33,651 bases of DNA from Anaerolineae bacterium (lineage in GTDB: Bacteria > Chloroflexota > Anaerolineae > Anaerolineales > RBG-16-64-43): contig PLND01000031.1 in the NCBI GenBank assembly GCA_003141675.1, positions 29,885 through 63,535 of the forward strand. Reading direction: 5' to 3'. The position numbers and the translations under genes are program-made. Shown piece after piece: positions 1 through 8,341 of this stretch; within the stretch, counting starts at the first letter, position 1, and the number at the start of each line of letters is the position of its first letter. The notes under the pieces were generated by a model. That model made no database searches. It was not told the DNA's origin and saw only the letters and a list, made by a program, of their open reading frames with translations.

Positions 1-22
1 GGGTTTTTAATGAGGAGGAAAT

Positions 23-496
23 ATGATTAAGTCCGGCATCATCGTGGGGGCCATTGCTTTTGTTTATTTATTAGTAACCAGCATCGCCATGGGATTTTGC
101 ACGCCAGTCGAAGCGATCATCCTTGGACTTTTCGCGGGAGCGTTGGCTGTCTTCATTGATAAACCGCAACTTGCGAACAAAGCCGCCCTCTCGGGAGGCG
201 TCGCGGGATTAATCGCAGGGATCCTTGGGGTCATCGGAAACGTCATCGGCACGTTGGTTAAAACCTACGTGATATTTACTCCCCAAACGGTCAATAGCCT
301 GGCAGGCCAAATTACCGGGATGGGGTCCACAGCGTTCGATTCCACCATCTCAACCTTGGGCACCTTTTTCTCCCTTGGTTGCTGCGTAATTCTGGATTTG
401 GTTCTCATGGTCGGTTTGGGTGCATTGGGCGGCTATCTTTGGCACCAATATAAAGGAAGGAACGCAGCTCCTCCGCCTCCGAAGATCGTGTCCTGA
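23..496 (+). CDS. Small four-helix membrane protein of unknown function
   Basis: I do not recognise the family. The 157-aa product has four hydrophobic segments, at about residues 5-26, 28-45, 57-79 and 111-140. The first pair and the Gly/Ala-rich third segment are typical of small integral membrane proteins. Between helices 3 and 4 lies a polar Ser/Thr-rich loop, and the C-terminus is a short basic and proline-rich tail (PPPPK). Two adjacent cysteines (C120-C121) lie in the last helix. The start is well supported by a strong ribosome site, GAGGAGG, five bases upstream of the ATG. The gene ends before a strong hairpin with a T-rich tail, so it is probably its own transcription unit or the last gene of one that begins before the window. 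The call as a real gene is firm; function is unknown. Confidence 0.8.
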   Translation: MIKSGIIVGAIAFVYLLVTSIAMGFCTPVEAIILGLFAGALAVFIDKPQLANKAALSGGVAGLIAGILGVIGNVIGTLVKTYVIFTPQTVNSLAGQITGMGSTAFDSTISTLGTFFSLGCCVILDLVLMVGLGALGGYLWHQYKGRNAAPPPPKIVS

Positions 497-549
497 CCGG
501 CGATGCTTAAGGTAATCGTTCTGTCCATCGGAATCTCGTCATCCTGCAA

Positions 550-580
550 GGGGCGGCCCACCGGCCGCCCCGTTTCTTTT
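550..580 (+). terminator. Rho-independent terminator after the small membrane protein gene
   Basis: A perfect 9-bp stem, GGGGCGGCC at 550-558 and GGCCGCCCC at 563-571, encloses a CACC loop and is followed by GTTTCTTTT. It lies about 50 bases after the stop of the upstream gene and 20 bases before tlyA, so it separates the two units. Confidence 0.8.
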
Positions 581-599
581 CCGAATTCCGGGTAGGTCC

Positions 600-1403
600 A
601 TGCCGAACATGAAAAAACAGCGGTTGGATATCCTTATGGTCGAACGCGGGCTGGTCGACACACGGTCGCTTGCCCAGCGCCTGATCCTCGCCAGGCGCGT
701 CAAGGTCGACGGCGGGGACGGGGTCCATCCGGGGAAGCTTCTTCCGCCGGAGGCAAAGATCGAACTGACCGAAATGCCGCGCTACGTTTCCCGCGGCGGG
801 GAGAAACTGGAAGCCGCGCTGGATCGCTTTTCCATTTCCCCCGAAGAATGGACGTGCGCGGACGCGGGCGCCTCGACCGGCGGATTCACCGATTGTCTTT
901 TGCAGCGCGGCGCGGCAAGGGTGTATGCCATCGACGTCGGCAAAGGCATCCTGGATTGGAAACTGCGCAACGATCCGCGGGTGGTCGTCCTGGAGGAGCA
1001 CAACGCGCGCTACATCCAAACGCTCCCCGAACCGGTGGACTTGGTTACCGCTGACGTCGCGTTTATCTCGCTGCGACTTCTCTTTCCGGTGTTCATCCGC
1101 TGGCTGAAGCCCGGTGGCCGCTCGGTTGCGCTTATCAAGCCTCAATTCGAAGCCGGACGCGGCCAGGTGGGAAAGGGCGGGGTGGTGAAGGATCCCGCCG
1201 TCCACCGCAGCGTCTTGGACGAGGTTCTGCGTTCGTCCCTAAAGGCGGGATTTTCCGTCGAGGGATTGATGCTCTCTCCCTTGAAAGGGCCGGCGGGGAA
1301 TGTAGAGTTCCTGGCGCATTTGCGATATTCCGGTGAACCGCGCCCAATAATGGACGGCGATGATTCGCTGCGGCAACTGATAGCATCCATCGTCCCGGAA
1401 TAA
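600..1403 (+). CDS. tlyA: TlyA-family rRNA 2'-O-methyltransferase
   Basis: A predicted S-adenosylmethionine-dependent ribose 2'-O-methyltransferase. TlyA family members modify 16S and/or 23S rRNA in the cytoplasm. Residues about 6-55 form an S4 RNA-binding domain (RLDILMVERGL, LILARRVKVDG). The rest is an FtsJ/RrmJ-like methyltransferase fold: YVSRGGEKLEAAL (62-74), SAM-binding loop DAGASTGGFTD (88-98), DVAFIS (152-157), IKPQFEAGR (179-187) and GNVEFL (233-238). The likely K-D-K-E catalytic tetrad is K69, D152, K180 and E236. At 267 aa the length is normal. The chosen ATG has a GGGTAGG sequence just upstream; an in-frame ATG at 609 is a possible alternative. The family was once called 'hemolysin', which is misleading here. 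The often-seen neighbours nadK and recN are absent from the window. Confidence 0.93.
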   Translation: MPNMKKQRLDILMVERGLVDTRSLAQRLILARRVKVDGGDGVHPGKLLPPEAKIELTEMPRYVSRGGEKLEAALDRFSISPEEWTCADAGASTGGFTDCLLQRGAARVYAIDVGKGILDWKLRNDPRVVVLEEHNARYIQTLPEPVDLVTADVAFISLRLLFPVFIRWLKPGGRSVALIKPQFEAGRGQVGKGGVVKDPAVHRSVLDEVLRSSLKAGFSVEGLMLSPLKGPAGNVEFLAHLRYSGEPRPIMDGDDSLRQLIASIVPE

Positions 1404-1544
1404 ATCGAGAGGGGATGGAATACAAAAGTACACGGAAGCCACCGATAGAAATTCGAGAGCACTGAAATTAATATCATCGATTCAATTACTGGTAGGAAGT
1501 TTTTTTATTGGATCCTTTGCTTACCCCTCCTGGCCGGAGCCCCG

Positions 1545-1585
1545 GCCACCCTCCCCAGTATGGGGAGGGAAGGGGAGGGGTCGGC
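1545..1585 (+). repeat. Dispersed G/C-asymmetric inverted repeat, copy 1
   Basis: The core hairpin is CCCTCCCCA (1549-1557), loop GTA, TGGGGAGGG (1561-1569), followed by AAGGGGAGGGGTCGGC. The 41-bp unit matches the copy at 1704-1744 at 39 positions. A shorter relative lies at 26694-26725 and a related but distinct hairpin at 13379-13406. Confidence 0.8.
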
Positions 1586-1703
1586 TCTGAAGGCACCGAA
1601 AAAATCCTAATCGCAATAACCAATATCCGACCCTATTTTTCTTATCGGTGAGATCCGTTTTTTTCTATGTGATCCGTTTACAAAAAATGGCGGCACAGTA
1701 ACC

Positions 1704-1744
1704 GCCACCCTCCCCATCATGGGGAGGGAAGGGGAGGGGTCGGC
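1704..1744 (+). repeat. Dispersed G/C-asymmetric inverted repeat, copy 2
   Basis: CCCTCCCCAT (1708-1717) pairs perfectly with ATGGGGAGGG (1719-1728), followed by AAGGGGAGGGGTCGGC. It differs from copy 1 only in the loop bases. Confidence 0.8.
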
Positions 1745-1746
1745 CT

Positions 1747-1777
1747 GGTTTTTCCCCTTGAAACAAGGGAAAAAACC
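1747..1777. repeat. Near-perfect 14-bp inverted repeat upstream of lepA
   Basis: GGTTTTTCCCCTTG (1747-1760) and CAAGGGAAAAAACC (1764-1777) pair with one mismatch around an AAA loop. No T-run follows, so it is not a standard terminator. It overlaps a 13-bp palindrome, ACCGAT-T-ATCGGT (1775-1787), that abuts a possible -10 box. It could be a protein-binding site over the lepA promoter. Confidence 0.6.
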
Positions 1778-1787
1778 GATTATCGGT

Positions 1788-1793
1788 TATACT
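1788..1793 (+). promoter_or_regulatory. Possible -10 box for lepA
   Basis: TATACT matches the TATAAT consensus at five of six positions and would give a leader of about 34 bases before the lepA ATG. I see no good -35 box 16-19 bp upstream; that region is taken up by the 1747-1777 inverted repeat. The call is tentative. Confidence 0.3.
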
Positions 1794-1833
1794 TACCAGG
1801 CGCTCCCGGATAGCTGCGGGAGCGCAAATAACG

Positions 1834-3639
1834 ATGGATACCTCCCACATCCGAAATTTCTGCATCATTGCACACGTCGATCATGGCAAATCCACACTTG
1901 CGGACCGTCTTTTGCAACGCACGGGAACCATCTCCGACCGGCAGATGACCGACCAGGTGCTGGACACCATGGATCTTGAACGCGAACGGGGGGTGACGAT
2001 CAAGGCCTCGGCGGTGCGTATGAGTTACACCGCACGAAACGGATCCTCCTACGAATTGAATCTGATCGACACGCCCGGACACGTGGATTTTGCCTACGAG
2101 GTGAGCCGGGCATTGGCTGCGTGCGAAGGGGCGCTCCTGGTGGTGGACGCCACCCAGGGCATCGAGGCCCAGACGCTGGCCAATCTTTACCTGGCGATCG
2201 ATGCCGATTTGGAAGTGATCCCGGTGGTGAACAAGATCGATTTGCCCTCGGCACGGACCGAAGAAGTAAGCCGCGAGGTGGCTTCCCTGCTTGGGGTGGA
2301 CCTCTCCGCCGTTATTCCGATCTCGGCCAAGACCGGCCAAAACGTTGAAGCCGTCCTGGAAGCGGCGATATTACGCATTCGTCCTCCGACGGGATCGGCC
2401 GATGCGTCACCCCGCGCGCTCATCTTTGATTCCCATTACGACTCCTACCGCGGCGTAGTGGCGTACATGCGGGTCCGCGAAGGGATCCTTCGTTTCGGCG
2501 ACATGCTCAAGGTTATGTCGTCCGATGCCAAATTCGAGCCGATCGAAATCGGCATCTTCGCACCTGATATGCGCTCGACGGGCGAACTCTCCTCCGGCGA
2601 GGTGGGGTACATCGCCACGGGTCTCAAGAGCGTGCGCGAATGCCGCGTGGGCGATACGATCACTTCCGCGATGCGCCCGGCCGCCGAGCCGCTGCCCGGG
2701 TACAAGCAAATGAAACCGATGGTCTTTGCCGGATTCTATCCGGTGGAGGGCGAGGATTACGGCAACCTCAAGGAAGCGCTGGAAAAGCTGCAACTCAATG
2801 ACGCATCGCTGGTATATCAACCGGAAACCTCCCAGGCGTTGAACTTCGGATTTCGTTGCGGGTTCCTCGGCTTGTTTCACATGGACATTATCCAGGAGCG
2901 GCTGGAACGCGAATATGACCTGGATGTGATCGCCACCGCCCCTTCGGTGGAATACGAAGTGGCGATGAACGATGGGACCGTGCGCAAGGTGGATTCGCCC
3001 GCCACCCTCCCGCCCGAAGACGAGATCGCCGAGATCCGCGAGCCGTGGATGGAACTCCAGGTTTTCACACCGGACGAGTATTACGGGACGGTGGCGGACC
3101 TGGTGCGAGGCCGGCGCGGGGTCTTCCGCGAGCAGGCGTACACCTCGCCGGGCCGGGTGCAGCTGACCTTCGAACTGCCGCTGGCGGAACTGATTGTGGA
3201 TTTCTACGATAAACTGAAATCGCGCACGCGCGGGTACGCTTCGCTGGATTACCGCTTCCTGGATTATCGCCGCGAGGACCTGGTCCGCCTGGACATTTAT
3301 CTCAACGATGAGCCGGTGGATGCGCTCGCGACGATCGTCCACCGCGATACGGCCTACCACCGCGGGCAGGCGCTAGTCACTAAATTGAAGGATCTCATAC
3401 CGCGCCAGCAGTTCGTCGTCCCGGTGCAGGCGGTGGCGGAAGGGCGGGTCATTTCGAGGGCGAACGTCAGGGCGGTGCGCAAGGATGTGCTGGCCAAGTG
3501 CTACGGCGGCGACATCACCCGTAAACGCAAGCTTCTGGAAAAACAAAAGCGCGGGAAGCGGCGGCTGAAGATGATCGGAAGTGTGGAAGTTCCCCAGGAA
3601 GCGTTCCTGGCGGTGCTGGGAGCCGGAGGCGATGAATGA
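1834..3639 (+). CDS. lepA: Elongation factor 4 (LepA, ribosome back-translocating GTPase)
   Basis: A translational GTPase that acts on the ribosome under stress. All G motifs are visible near the N-terminus: G1 AHVDHGKST (13-21), the G2-region [10 protein letters not shown]3 DTPGH (79-83) and G4 NKID (133-136). Domain II and EF-G-like domains III and V follow (for example [23 protein letters not shown]), and then the LepA-specific C-terminus with [15 protein letters not shown] and a [10 protein letters not shown] ending. At 601 aa the length is exactly as expected. A GGGAG lies 11 bases before the ATG. The stop overlaps the start of the next gene (ATGA at 3636-3639), so the downstream membrane protein is probably translationally coupled. 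Confidence 0.97.
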   Translation: MDTSHIRNFCIIAHVDHGKSTLADRLLQRTGTISDRQMTDQVLDTMDLERERGVTIKASAVRMSYTARNGSSYELNLIDTPGHVDFAYEVSRALAACEGALLVVDATQGIEAQTLANLYLAIDADLEVIPVVNKIDLPSARTEEVSREVASLLGVDLSAVIPISAKTGQNVEAVLEAAILRIRPPTGSADASPRALIFDSHYDSYRGVVAYMRVREGILRFGDMLKVMSSDAKFEPIEIGIFAPDMRSTGELSSGEVGYIATGLKSVRECRVGDTITSAMRPAAEPLPGYKQMKPMVFAGFYPVEGEDYGNLKEALEKLQLNDASLVYQPETSQALNFGFRCGFLGLFHMDIIQERLEREYDLDVIATAPSVEYEVAMNDGTVRKVDSPATLPPEDEIAEIREPWMELQVFTPDEYYGTVADLVRGRRGVFREQAYTSPGRVQLTFELPLAELIVDFYDKLKSRTRGYASLDYRFLDYRREDLVRLDIYLNDEPVDALATIVHRDTAYHRGQALVTKLKDLIPRQQFVVPVQAVAEGRVISRANVRAVRKDVLAKCYGGDITRKRKLLEKQKRGKRRLKMIGSVEVPQEAFLAVLGAGGDE

Positions 3640-4685
3640 CGGTTCCTGCCCGGAGGAACCGCGTCCTCCGTCTGCTCCCCGGGATTGTCTTGAGCGCGAT
3701 CGCCATCATCGCTTTGATCTGGCAGGTGAATTGGCGGCAGACGCTGCAGGCCTGGGGCCATGCCCAACTCTGGGTGATCGCGCCGGCATCTGCCTTGATC
3801 GTGGGCGCAATGCTCGCCCGGGCGATGGCCTGGCGCAGCCTGATGCGAAACGCCGTCGCGCCGCGGAAGGCTTTCTGGATCCTAGACATCAGTTACATGC
3901 TGAATTCGTTCCTGCCGTTCCGGCTCGGTGACGTGGCCCGGCCATATCTCGTCAGCCGCCGGGACATCGCAGACAAATCCATTGCCGATGGGGCAGGCGC
4001 GGGGACCGAACACCCGCCGATCGACATCGGGACGGCGTTTTCAGCAGTCGCGCTGGAACGAGTATTCGATCTGATTTTGTCCTGCCTGTGTATTCTTCTG
4101 GTCTTCCCCGTGCTCTCCGGCAAGGTGGGAAACGATTGGATCCTGATCTCCTCCTTCGGGCTGGCCGTGGCCGGATTTATTGCGCTGTTGCTGCTGGGCG
4201 CATGGAGCGCTCGAATAATGCATGCGGCGGAATGGGTGGCGGAAAAAGTTCACTTCCTCCGGCCCGCGCTGAAGCCGCTGGAGAATTTCCTGGACGGCTT
4301 GCGCCTGATACGCGATCTGCGTTATTCATTACCAGGGTTTCTGCTGATCGGCGTGGCCATGCTCCTGTGGGCGGCGGATTACTGGGTGGTACTGCGGGGA
4401 TTTGTCCCAACGGCGGGGGTCTCCTGGGCGCTGCTCGCGCTGGTCGGCGGGTTGATCGGGGTGGCGCTGCCGTCTTCGCCCGCCGCGCTGGGGATATTCG
4501 AAGTATCGCTGACGCTTGTGCTGACGGCGGGCGGAATGGATCGCAACATCGCCGTCGCCTACGCGCTCTCACTGCATATGCTTAATACACTTACGGTAAC
4601 CGTGCTTGGGCTGCTCGGATTGCTCGCCGAGCGCCAATCCCTGGGGTCGATCCTCTCCGTGGCGCAAGGCCCGGAGAATCCCTGA
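3636..4685 (+). CDS. UPF0104 / lysylphosphatidylglycerol-synthase-type membrane protein
   Basis: A 349-aa multi-pass membrane protein of the LPG_synthase_TM family (YbhN/AglD-like). Family signatures are [16 protein letters not shown] (from residue 90), ERVFDL (141-146) and [12 protein letters not shown] (about 279-290). About eight hydrophobic helices are apparent. The catalytic cytosolic domain of true MprF is missing, as in most members, so aminoacyl-lipid synthesis is not expected. Relatives are often encoded with glycosyltransferases and are proposed to help flip or modify lipid-linked sugars; that role is an inference here. It overlaps lepA by ATGA and is followed 19 bp later by a GT4 glycosyltransferase, which supports a cell-envelope role. 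Confidence 0.88.
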   Translation: MTVPARRNRVLRLLPGIVLSAIAIIALIWQVNWRQTLQAWGHAQLWVIAPASALIVGAMLARAMAWRSLMRNAVAPRKAFWILDISYMLNSFLPFRLGDVARPYLVSRRDIADKSIADGAGAGTEHPPIDIGTAFSAVALERVFDLILSCLCILLVFPVLSGKVGNDWILISSFGLAVAGFIALLLLGAWSARIMHAAEWVAEKVHFLRPALKPLENFLDGLRLIRDLRYSLPGFLLIGVAMLLWAADYWVVLRGFVPTAGVSWALLALVGGLIGVALPSSPAALGIFEVSLTLVLTAGGMDRNIAVAYALSLHMLNTLTVTVLGLLGLLAERQSLGSILSVAQGPENP

Positions 4686-4704
4686 CCGGAAGGGTCTGGC
4701 TCGA

Positions 4705-5865
4705 ATGCGCGTTCTGATCGCACTGACATATTATCGGCCGCACGTATCGGGGCTTACCATTTACACCGAACGTCTGGGCCGCGCGCTGGTCCGGCGCGGG
4801 CACCGGGTGACCGTGCTCACCTCCCGCTTCGACCGGTCGCTGCCGGCGCAAGAGACCCTCGACGGTATGGATATTGTCCGGCCGTGGGTGGCGCTGCGCA
4901 TCAGCAAGGGTGTGATCATGCCGACCTTCGGGTACTGGGCGAACCGATTGGCGCTTTCCCACGACGTACTTTCCATCCACTTGCCGCAATTCGACGCGCC
5001 GGGCATCGCGCTGCGCGGGCGGCTGCTGGGTAAACCCGCCGTCCTAACTTATCACTCCGACCTCAGCCTTCCGCCGACGATGTTCAACCGGCTGGCCAAC
5101 CAGGTGGTCAACGTTTCCAACCATGCCGCGGGAAATTGGGCCGACGCCATCGTCGCCTATACCCGCGATTTCGCTGAACACTCCCCGTACCTCTCCCAAT
5201 ATCTTTCCAAGGTGCGCGTCATCCCGCCGCCGGTGGAGGTGGGCAAAGCCGATCCGGAAGATGTCCAGGCTTTCCGCCGCAAGCACAACCTCGAAGGCCA
5301 TAAGGTCATCGGCATGGCCGCCCGGCTGGCGACAGAAAAGGGGGTCGAGTACCTGCTGGAAGCAGCGCCAAGCATTCTGGAAAAGCATCCGGGCACGCGT
5401 TTCCTGTTCGCCGGCCAATATCAGAACGTGCTCGGCGAGGACACCTACGCGCGCAAGCTGGCGCCGCTCCTGACTGCGCTCGGCGACCGCTGGACGTTTT
5501 TGGGCGTGCTGCAGCCGGATGCCATGGCGGCATTCTTTAAATCCTGCGATCTCACCGTGCTCCCCAGCATCAACAGCACGGAAACGTTCGGGCTGGTACA
5601 GATTGAATCCATGATCTGCGGTACGCCCGTAGTCGCTTCCGGATTGCCCGGCGTACGCGAACCGGTGCGGATGACGGGAATGGGGAAGATCGTCCCGCTC
5701 AGGGATCCTTCCGCACTGGCGGAAGCCGTGCTGGAGGTGCTCGATAACCGTCCGAAATATATCCAGCCGGCTGGAAAAATCGCGGAGATGTTTTCTCCCG
5801 ACGCGACCGCGGCCCGGTATGAAGCGCTGTTCCAGGAAATTCTGGATAAGAAAAAGTCTGTGTAG
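4705..5865 (+). CDS. Glycosyltransferase family 4 protein
   Basis: A GT-B fold retaining glycosyltransferase, cytoplasmic or membrane-associated, probably adding a sugar from a nucleotide donor to a lipid or polysaccharide precursor. The N-terminal acceptor half starts MRVLIALTYYRPHVSG and includes GLTIYTERLGRALVRRGH (16-33). The C-terminal donor half has GMAARLATEKGVEYL and the diagnostic E-x7-E motif, E293-TFGLVQI-E301, followed by GTPVVASGLPGVRE. The start chosen at 4705 gives 386 aa and the canonical MRVL beginning; a longer in-frame start at 4606 would overlap the upstream gene by 80 bp and adds nothing recognisable. Sugar and acceptor cannot be predicted. The stop codon lies inside a hairpin. 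Confidence 0.92.
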   Translation: MRVLIALTYYRPHVSGLTIYTERLGRALVRRGHRVTVLTSRFDRSLPAQETLDGMDIVRPWVALRISKGVIMPTFGYWANRLALSHDVLSIHLPQFDAPGIALRGRLLGKPAVLTYHSDLSLPPTMFNRLANQVVNVSNHAAGNWADAIVAYTRDFAEHSPYLSQYLSKVRVIPPPVEVGKADPEDVQAFRRKHNLEGHKVIGMAARLATEKGVEYLLEAAPSILEKHPGTRFLFAGQYQNVLGEDTYARKLAPLLTALGDRWTFLGVLQPDAMAAFFKSCDLTVLPSINSTETFGLVQIESMICGTPVVASGLPGVREPVRMTGMGKIVPLRDPSALAEAVLEVLDNRPKYIQPAGKIAEMFSPDATAARYEALFQEILDKKKSV

Positions 5866-5910
5866 TCGCGATCGCCGATCGCGGCTACACTAATGGATCG
5901 CCGATCGCGG
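5861..5910. repeat. Hairpin overlapping the GT4 stop codon, with a 14-bp direct repeat
   Basis: TGTAGTCGCGATCG (5861-5874) pairs with CGATCGCGGCTACA (5876-5889) except for one position that can form a G-U pair. The TAG stop at 5863-5865 is inside the left arm. A 14-bp word, ATCGCCGATCGCGG, is repeated at 5871-5884 and 5897-5910. No T-run follows, so a classical terminator is unlikely; it may mark mRNA processing or be a REP-like element. Confidence 0.6.
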
Positions 5911-5969
5911 CGCTGGGACGATAGAACCCGCCGCGACTTCGAAAAGCTTTACCGGAGGAGTTCTTTGTA

Positions 5970-8333
5970 ATGTTCGAAGAAAAACTCAGCGTGTGGGATT
6001 GGTTGGTCCTCCGTTGGAACTCCCCGCGATGGAGGCGAAGGGTGCGCCTGCTTGCGGCTGGAGTGCTGGCCGCTCTCGGTGTGGTCTTTCTTGTGACCCT
6101 TCCGGGAAGCGGCGATTGGATCCCGATCTTTCTTCTCGCCGTGGTGTTCCTCATCCTCGGCTTGCGGATAGAAGTTCCGGAAGAGCCGCTGCCCCTGTCT
6201 CCCGAACTGCGGGAAGAGACGCAGACGGAAGAAATCACTCCTCGAGAGAAGCCTTCCGGCGTCGAAGCTGGTACGGCGCCGCCTGAGCCGCGGAAGAAAA
6301 TCGGCGTCTTGGCCATACTGCGTTTACCGCTTGCCGCATTCGCCGCATTCTGCGCGCAGTGGGTCAGCGAAGTGCACCCTCTGCCGATCGAATCGTCGCA
6401 GCGTTTGGGATGGATTCTGTTTGGGTTGGCGTTTCTCCTCGTGGTCTGGACTCTGCTCGCGGGCGATGTCGCCCTCGCTTTGGAATCCACGCGCGGAACG
6501 GGGAGCAAACCCGGATTCGATATCCGCCGTTTAGGCTTTTTCGTTTGCGCGATATTCTTCGGGCTGCTGGCCTATTGGGGTTTCTGGGGGGGGATGTTCC
6601 GGCTGTTGCCGTTAATCATGCTGGCGCTCGCGGTGGTTTATTGGTGGATCGCGTTGGCGGATTATTCGGGTGGGATCGGCGAGACGATCCTCAGCGCGCC
6701 GTCCGCGGCCGCTACCCGGATCCGCGCCGCGGTAAATTCGGTGCGGAAGGGCGTCACCATTACCGGTTCCTGGACCGTTCTGGTGGTGCTGTGCTTTGTC
6801 GGACTTGTCGTCTACCGGACGTACAACATCGCCGCCGTCCCTCCGGAAATGACCAGCGATCACATCGAAAAATTAATCAATGTGGCGGATATTCTCCAGG
6901 GCCGGACGTACATCTTCTTCGGCAACAACGGGGGGCGGGAAGCGCTCGAGTTCTACCTGATCGCGGCGGTTTCCCAAATCCTGGGAACCGGGATTACCTT
7001 CCTCTCGCTGAAGATCGTCTCCATTTCGATGGGCATTCTGATGTTGCCCTTCCTGTATCTTCTGGGGAAGGAGTTGGCCGACCGCCGGGTGGGACTAGTG
7101 GCGATGATTTTGGGCGGTGTGGGGTATTGGCCGGATATGATCAGCCGGATCGGCCTGCGATTCCCGCTGGCGATGCTGTTCTCCGCAGCGACGCTGTATT
7201 TCTTCTTCCGGGCGCTACGCCGCCGGCGTTGGAACGATTTCCTTTGGGCTGGTCTGATGCTGGGGATCGGCATGTACGGATATACGTCCATCCGGATCGT
7301 GCCGGTCGCGCTGGCGGTCGTCGCCGGCCTGTTCCTGATTCATCCATCGTCGAAGGGGTCGCGGGGATGGGCCGTGCTCGGATTTCTGGTGACGATGGCA
7401 ACCGTCGCGTTGCTATTTATCCCATTCCTGCGGTATGCGGTGGATTTCCCGGGCGATTTCTGGCTGCGGACGATCACCCGCATCGTCCCCTCGGAAGGAC
7501 CGCTGCAGAATCCGGTCGGCACTTTCTTCTCGAACGTTAAAAACGCGCTGCTGATGTTCAGCTGGAACGACGGTGTGGGATGGTTCAATTGCGTCCCCTT
7601 GCGTCCCGCGCTTGATATTGTCACCGGGGGGCTGTTCGCGCTGGGCGTTTTCGGATTGGCAGTTCACACCGTTAAAAAACGTTCGTGGGAAGCGGCGTCT
7701 TTGATCCTGCTGATCCCCGTTCTGCTCCTGCCGAGCATTATGGCGCTGGCGATCCCCAATGAGAATCCCCACCTGGCGCGCGCATCGGCCGCCATTCCGA
7801 TAACCTTTCTCCTTCCGGCGGTTGCGTTGGTCCTTCTCCTTGATTATCTGAAGGGTCTGGTCCCCGGCCGGAACGGCCGGTACCTCGCGGCGCTGGCTGC
7901 GGCGGCGCTGATATTTTTCGCGGCAAGGCAGGATTTCGACCTTACCCAGCGTCAATATCCAGCGGTATACCGTGAGAATTCCCAGAACGCCTCGGAGATC
8001 GGGACGTTCATGCTTAAATTTTATTCAACGATCGGCCGGCCGGAGGACGCGTATCTAATTCCCTATCCCTATTGGGTGGACGACCGGATCGTGAACGTCT
8101 ACGCTGGTTTTCCGATTTTGTCCCACCACGTCATCAACCCGGGAGACATCCCCGGCTTTGCCTTCAGCGGCCGCCCTACGGTCTTCCTGCTTCTGGCGCA
8201 GGATACGGATGATTTGCATGCCTTGCAGGAAAAGTTCCCGACCGGATATTATGGCACGGTGGTCTCCGCCTTTCCCGGTAAAGACTTTATGTTTTTCCTG
8301 GTTCCCGGAACGCCCATTGCGGCAAATCCATAG
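5970..8333 (+). CDS. GT-C (GT39/PMT-like) membrane glycosyltransferase
   Basis: A 787-aa multi-pass membrane protein resembling dolichyl/polyprenyl-phosphate-sugar glycosyltransferases, which transfer sugars on the outer side of the membrane. The first 260 residues hold several helices interrupted by a charged, Glu/Pro-rich loop (about 70-112) that is probably cytoplasmic. The GT-C core begins near residue 285: after helix LVVLCFVGLVVYRTYN comes the acidic loop PPEMTSDHIEK (candidate catalytic D297), then GREALEFYL, a run of helices with LLGKELADRR, and MYGYTSIRI. The last 130 residues form a soluble C-terminal domain. The start has a perfect GGAGGAG ribosome site ten bases upstream. It is the first of four large membrane proteins in the same direction, eight bases before the 1673-aa gene. 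Donor and acceptor are unknown. Confidence 0.8.
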   Translation: MFEEKLSVWDWLVLRWNSPRWRRRVRLLAAGVLAALGVVFLVTLPGSGDWIPIFLLAVVFLILGLRIEVPEEPLPLSPELREETQTEEITPREKPSGVEAGTAPPEPRKKIGVLAILRLPLAAFAAFCAQWVSEVHPLPIESSQRLGWILFGLAFLLVVWTLLAGDVALALESTRGTGSKPGFDIRRLGFFVCAIFFGLLAYWGFWGGMFRLLPLIMLALAVVYWWIALADYSGGIGETILSAPSAAATRIRAAVNSVRKGVTITGSWTVLVVLCFVGLVVYRTYNIAAVPPEMTSDHIEKLINVADILQGRTYIFFGNNGGREALEFYLIAAVSQILGTGITFLSLKIVSISMGILMLPFLYLLGKELADRRVGLVAMILGGVGYWPDMISRIGLRFPLAMLFSAATLYFFFRALRRRRWNDFLWAGLMLGIGMYGYTSIRIVPVALAVVAGLFLIHPSSKGSRGWAVLGFLVTMATVALLFIPFLRYAVDFPGDFWLRTITRIVPSEGPLQNPVGTFFSNVKNALLMFSWNDGVGWFNCVPLRPALDIVTGGLFALGVFGLAVHTVKKRSWEAASLILLIPVLLLPSIMALAIPNENPHLARASAAIPITFLLPAVALVLLLDYLKGLVPGRNGRYLAALAAAALIFFAARQDFDLTQRQYPAVYRENSQNASEIGTFMLKFYSTIGRPEDAYLIPYPYWVDDRIVNVYAGFPILSHHVINPGDIPGFAFSGRPTVFLLLAQDTDDLHALQEKFPTGYYGTVVSAFPGKDFMFFLVPGTPIAANP

Positions 8334-8341
8334 CACGGAGA

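Larger units (their letters stand above)
1404..1833. other. 430-bp intergenic region with two copies of a G/C-asymmetric repeat
   Basis: No convincing coding sequence is visible. The region holds two near-identical 41-bp copies of a C-run/G-run inverted repeat (1545-1585 and 1704-1744), separated by an AT-rich stretch with a direct repeat of GATCCGTTT. A long inverted repeat (1747-1777) and a small palindrome (1775-1787) follow just before lepA. The lepA promoter probably lies at the right-hand end. Confidence 0.6.

Noticed and set aside
1545-1744. CRISPR array suggested by two near-identical repeats
   Set aside because: There are only two copies, separated by about 118 bp of AT-rich sequence, no regular spacers and no cas genes.
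2407-3360. A 317-codon - strand frame inside lepA
   Set aside because: It is an antisense shadow of a highly conserved GTPase, with no motif.
3636-4685. MprF lysylphosphatidylglycerol synthase
   Set aside because: Only the membrane part is present; the cytosolic aminoacyl-transferase domain is missing.
6359-7540. A 393-codon + strand frame overlapping the 787-aa membrane protein in another frame
   Set aside because: The composition is Gly/Arg/Asp-rich and out of keeping with a real protein; the host frame has continuous membrane helices and GT-C features.
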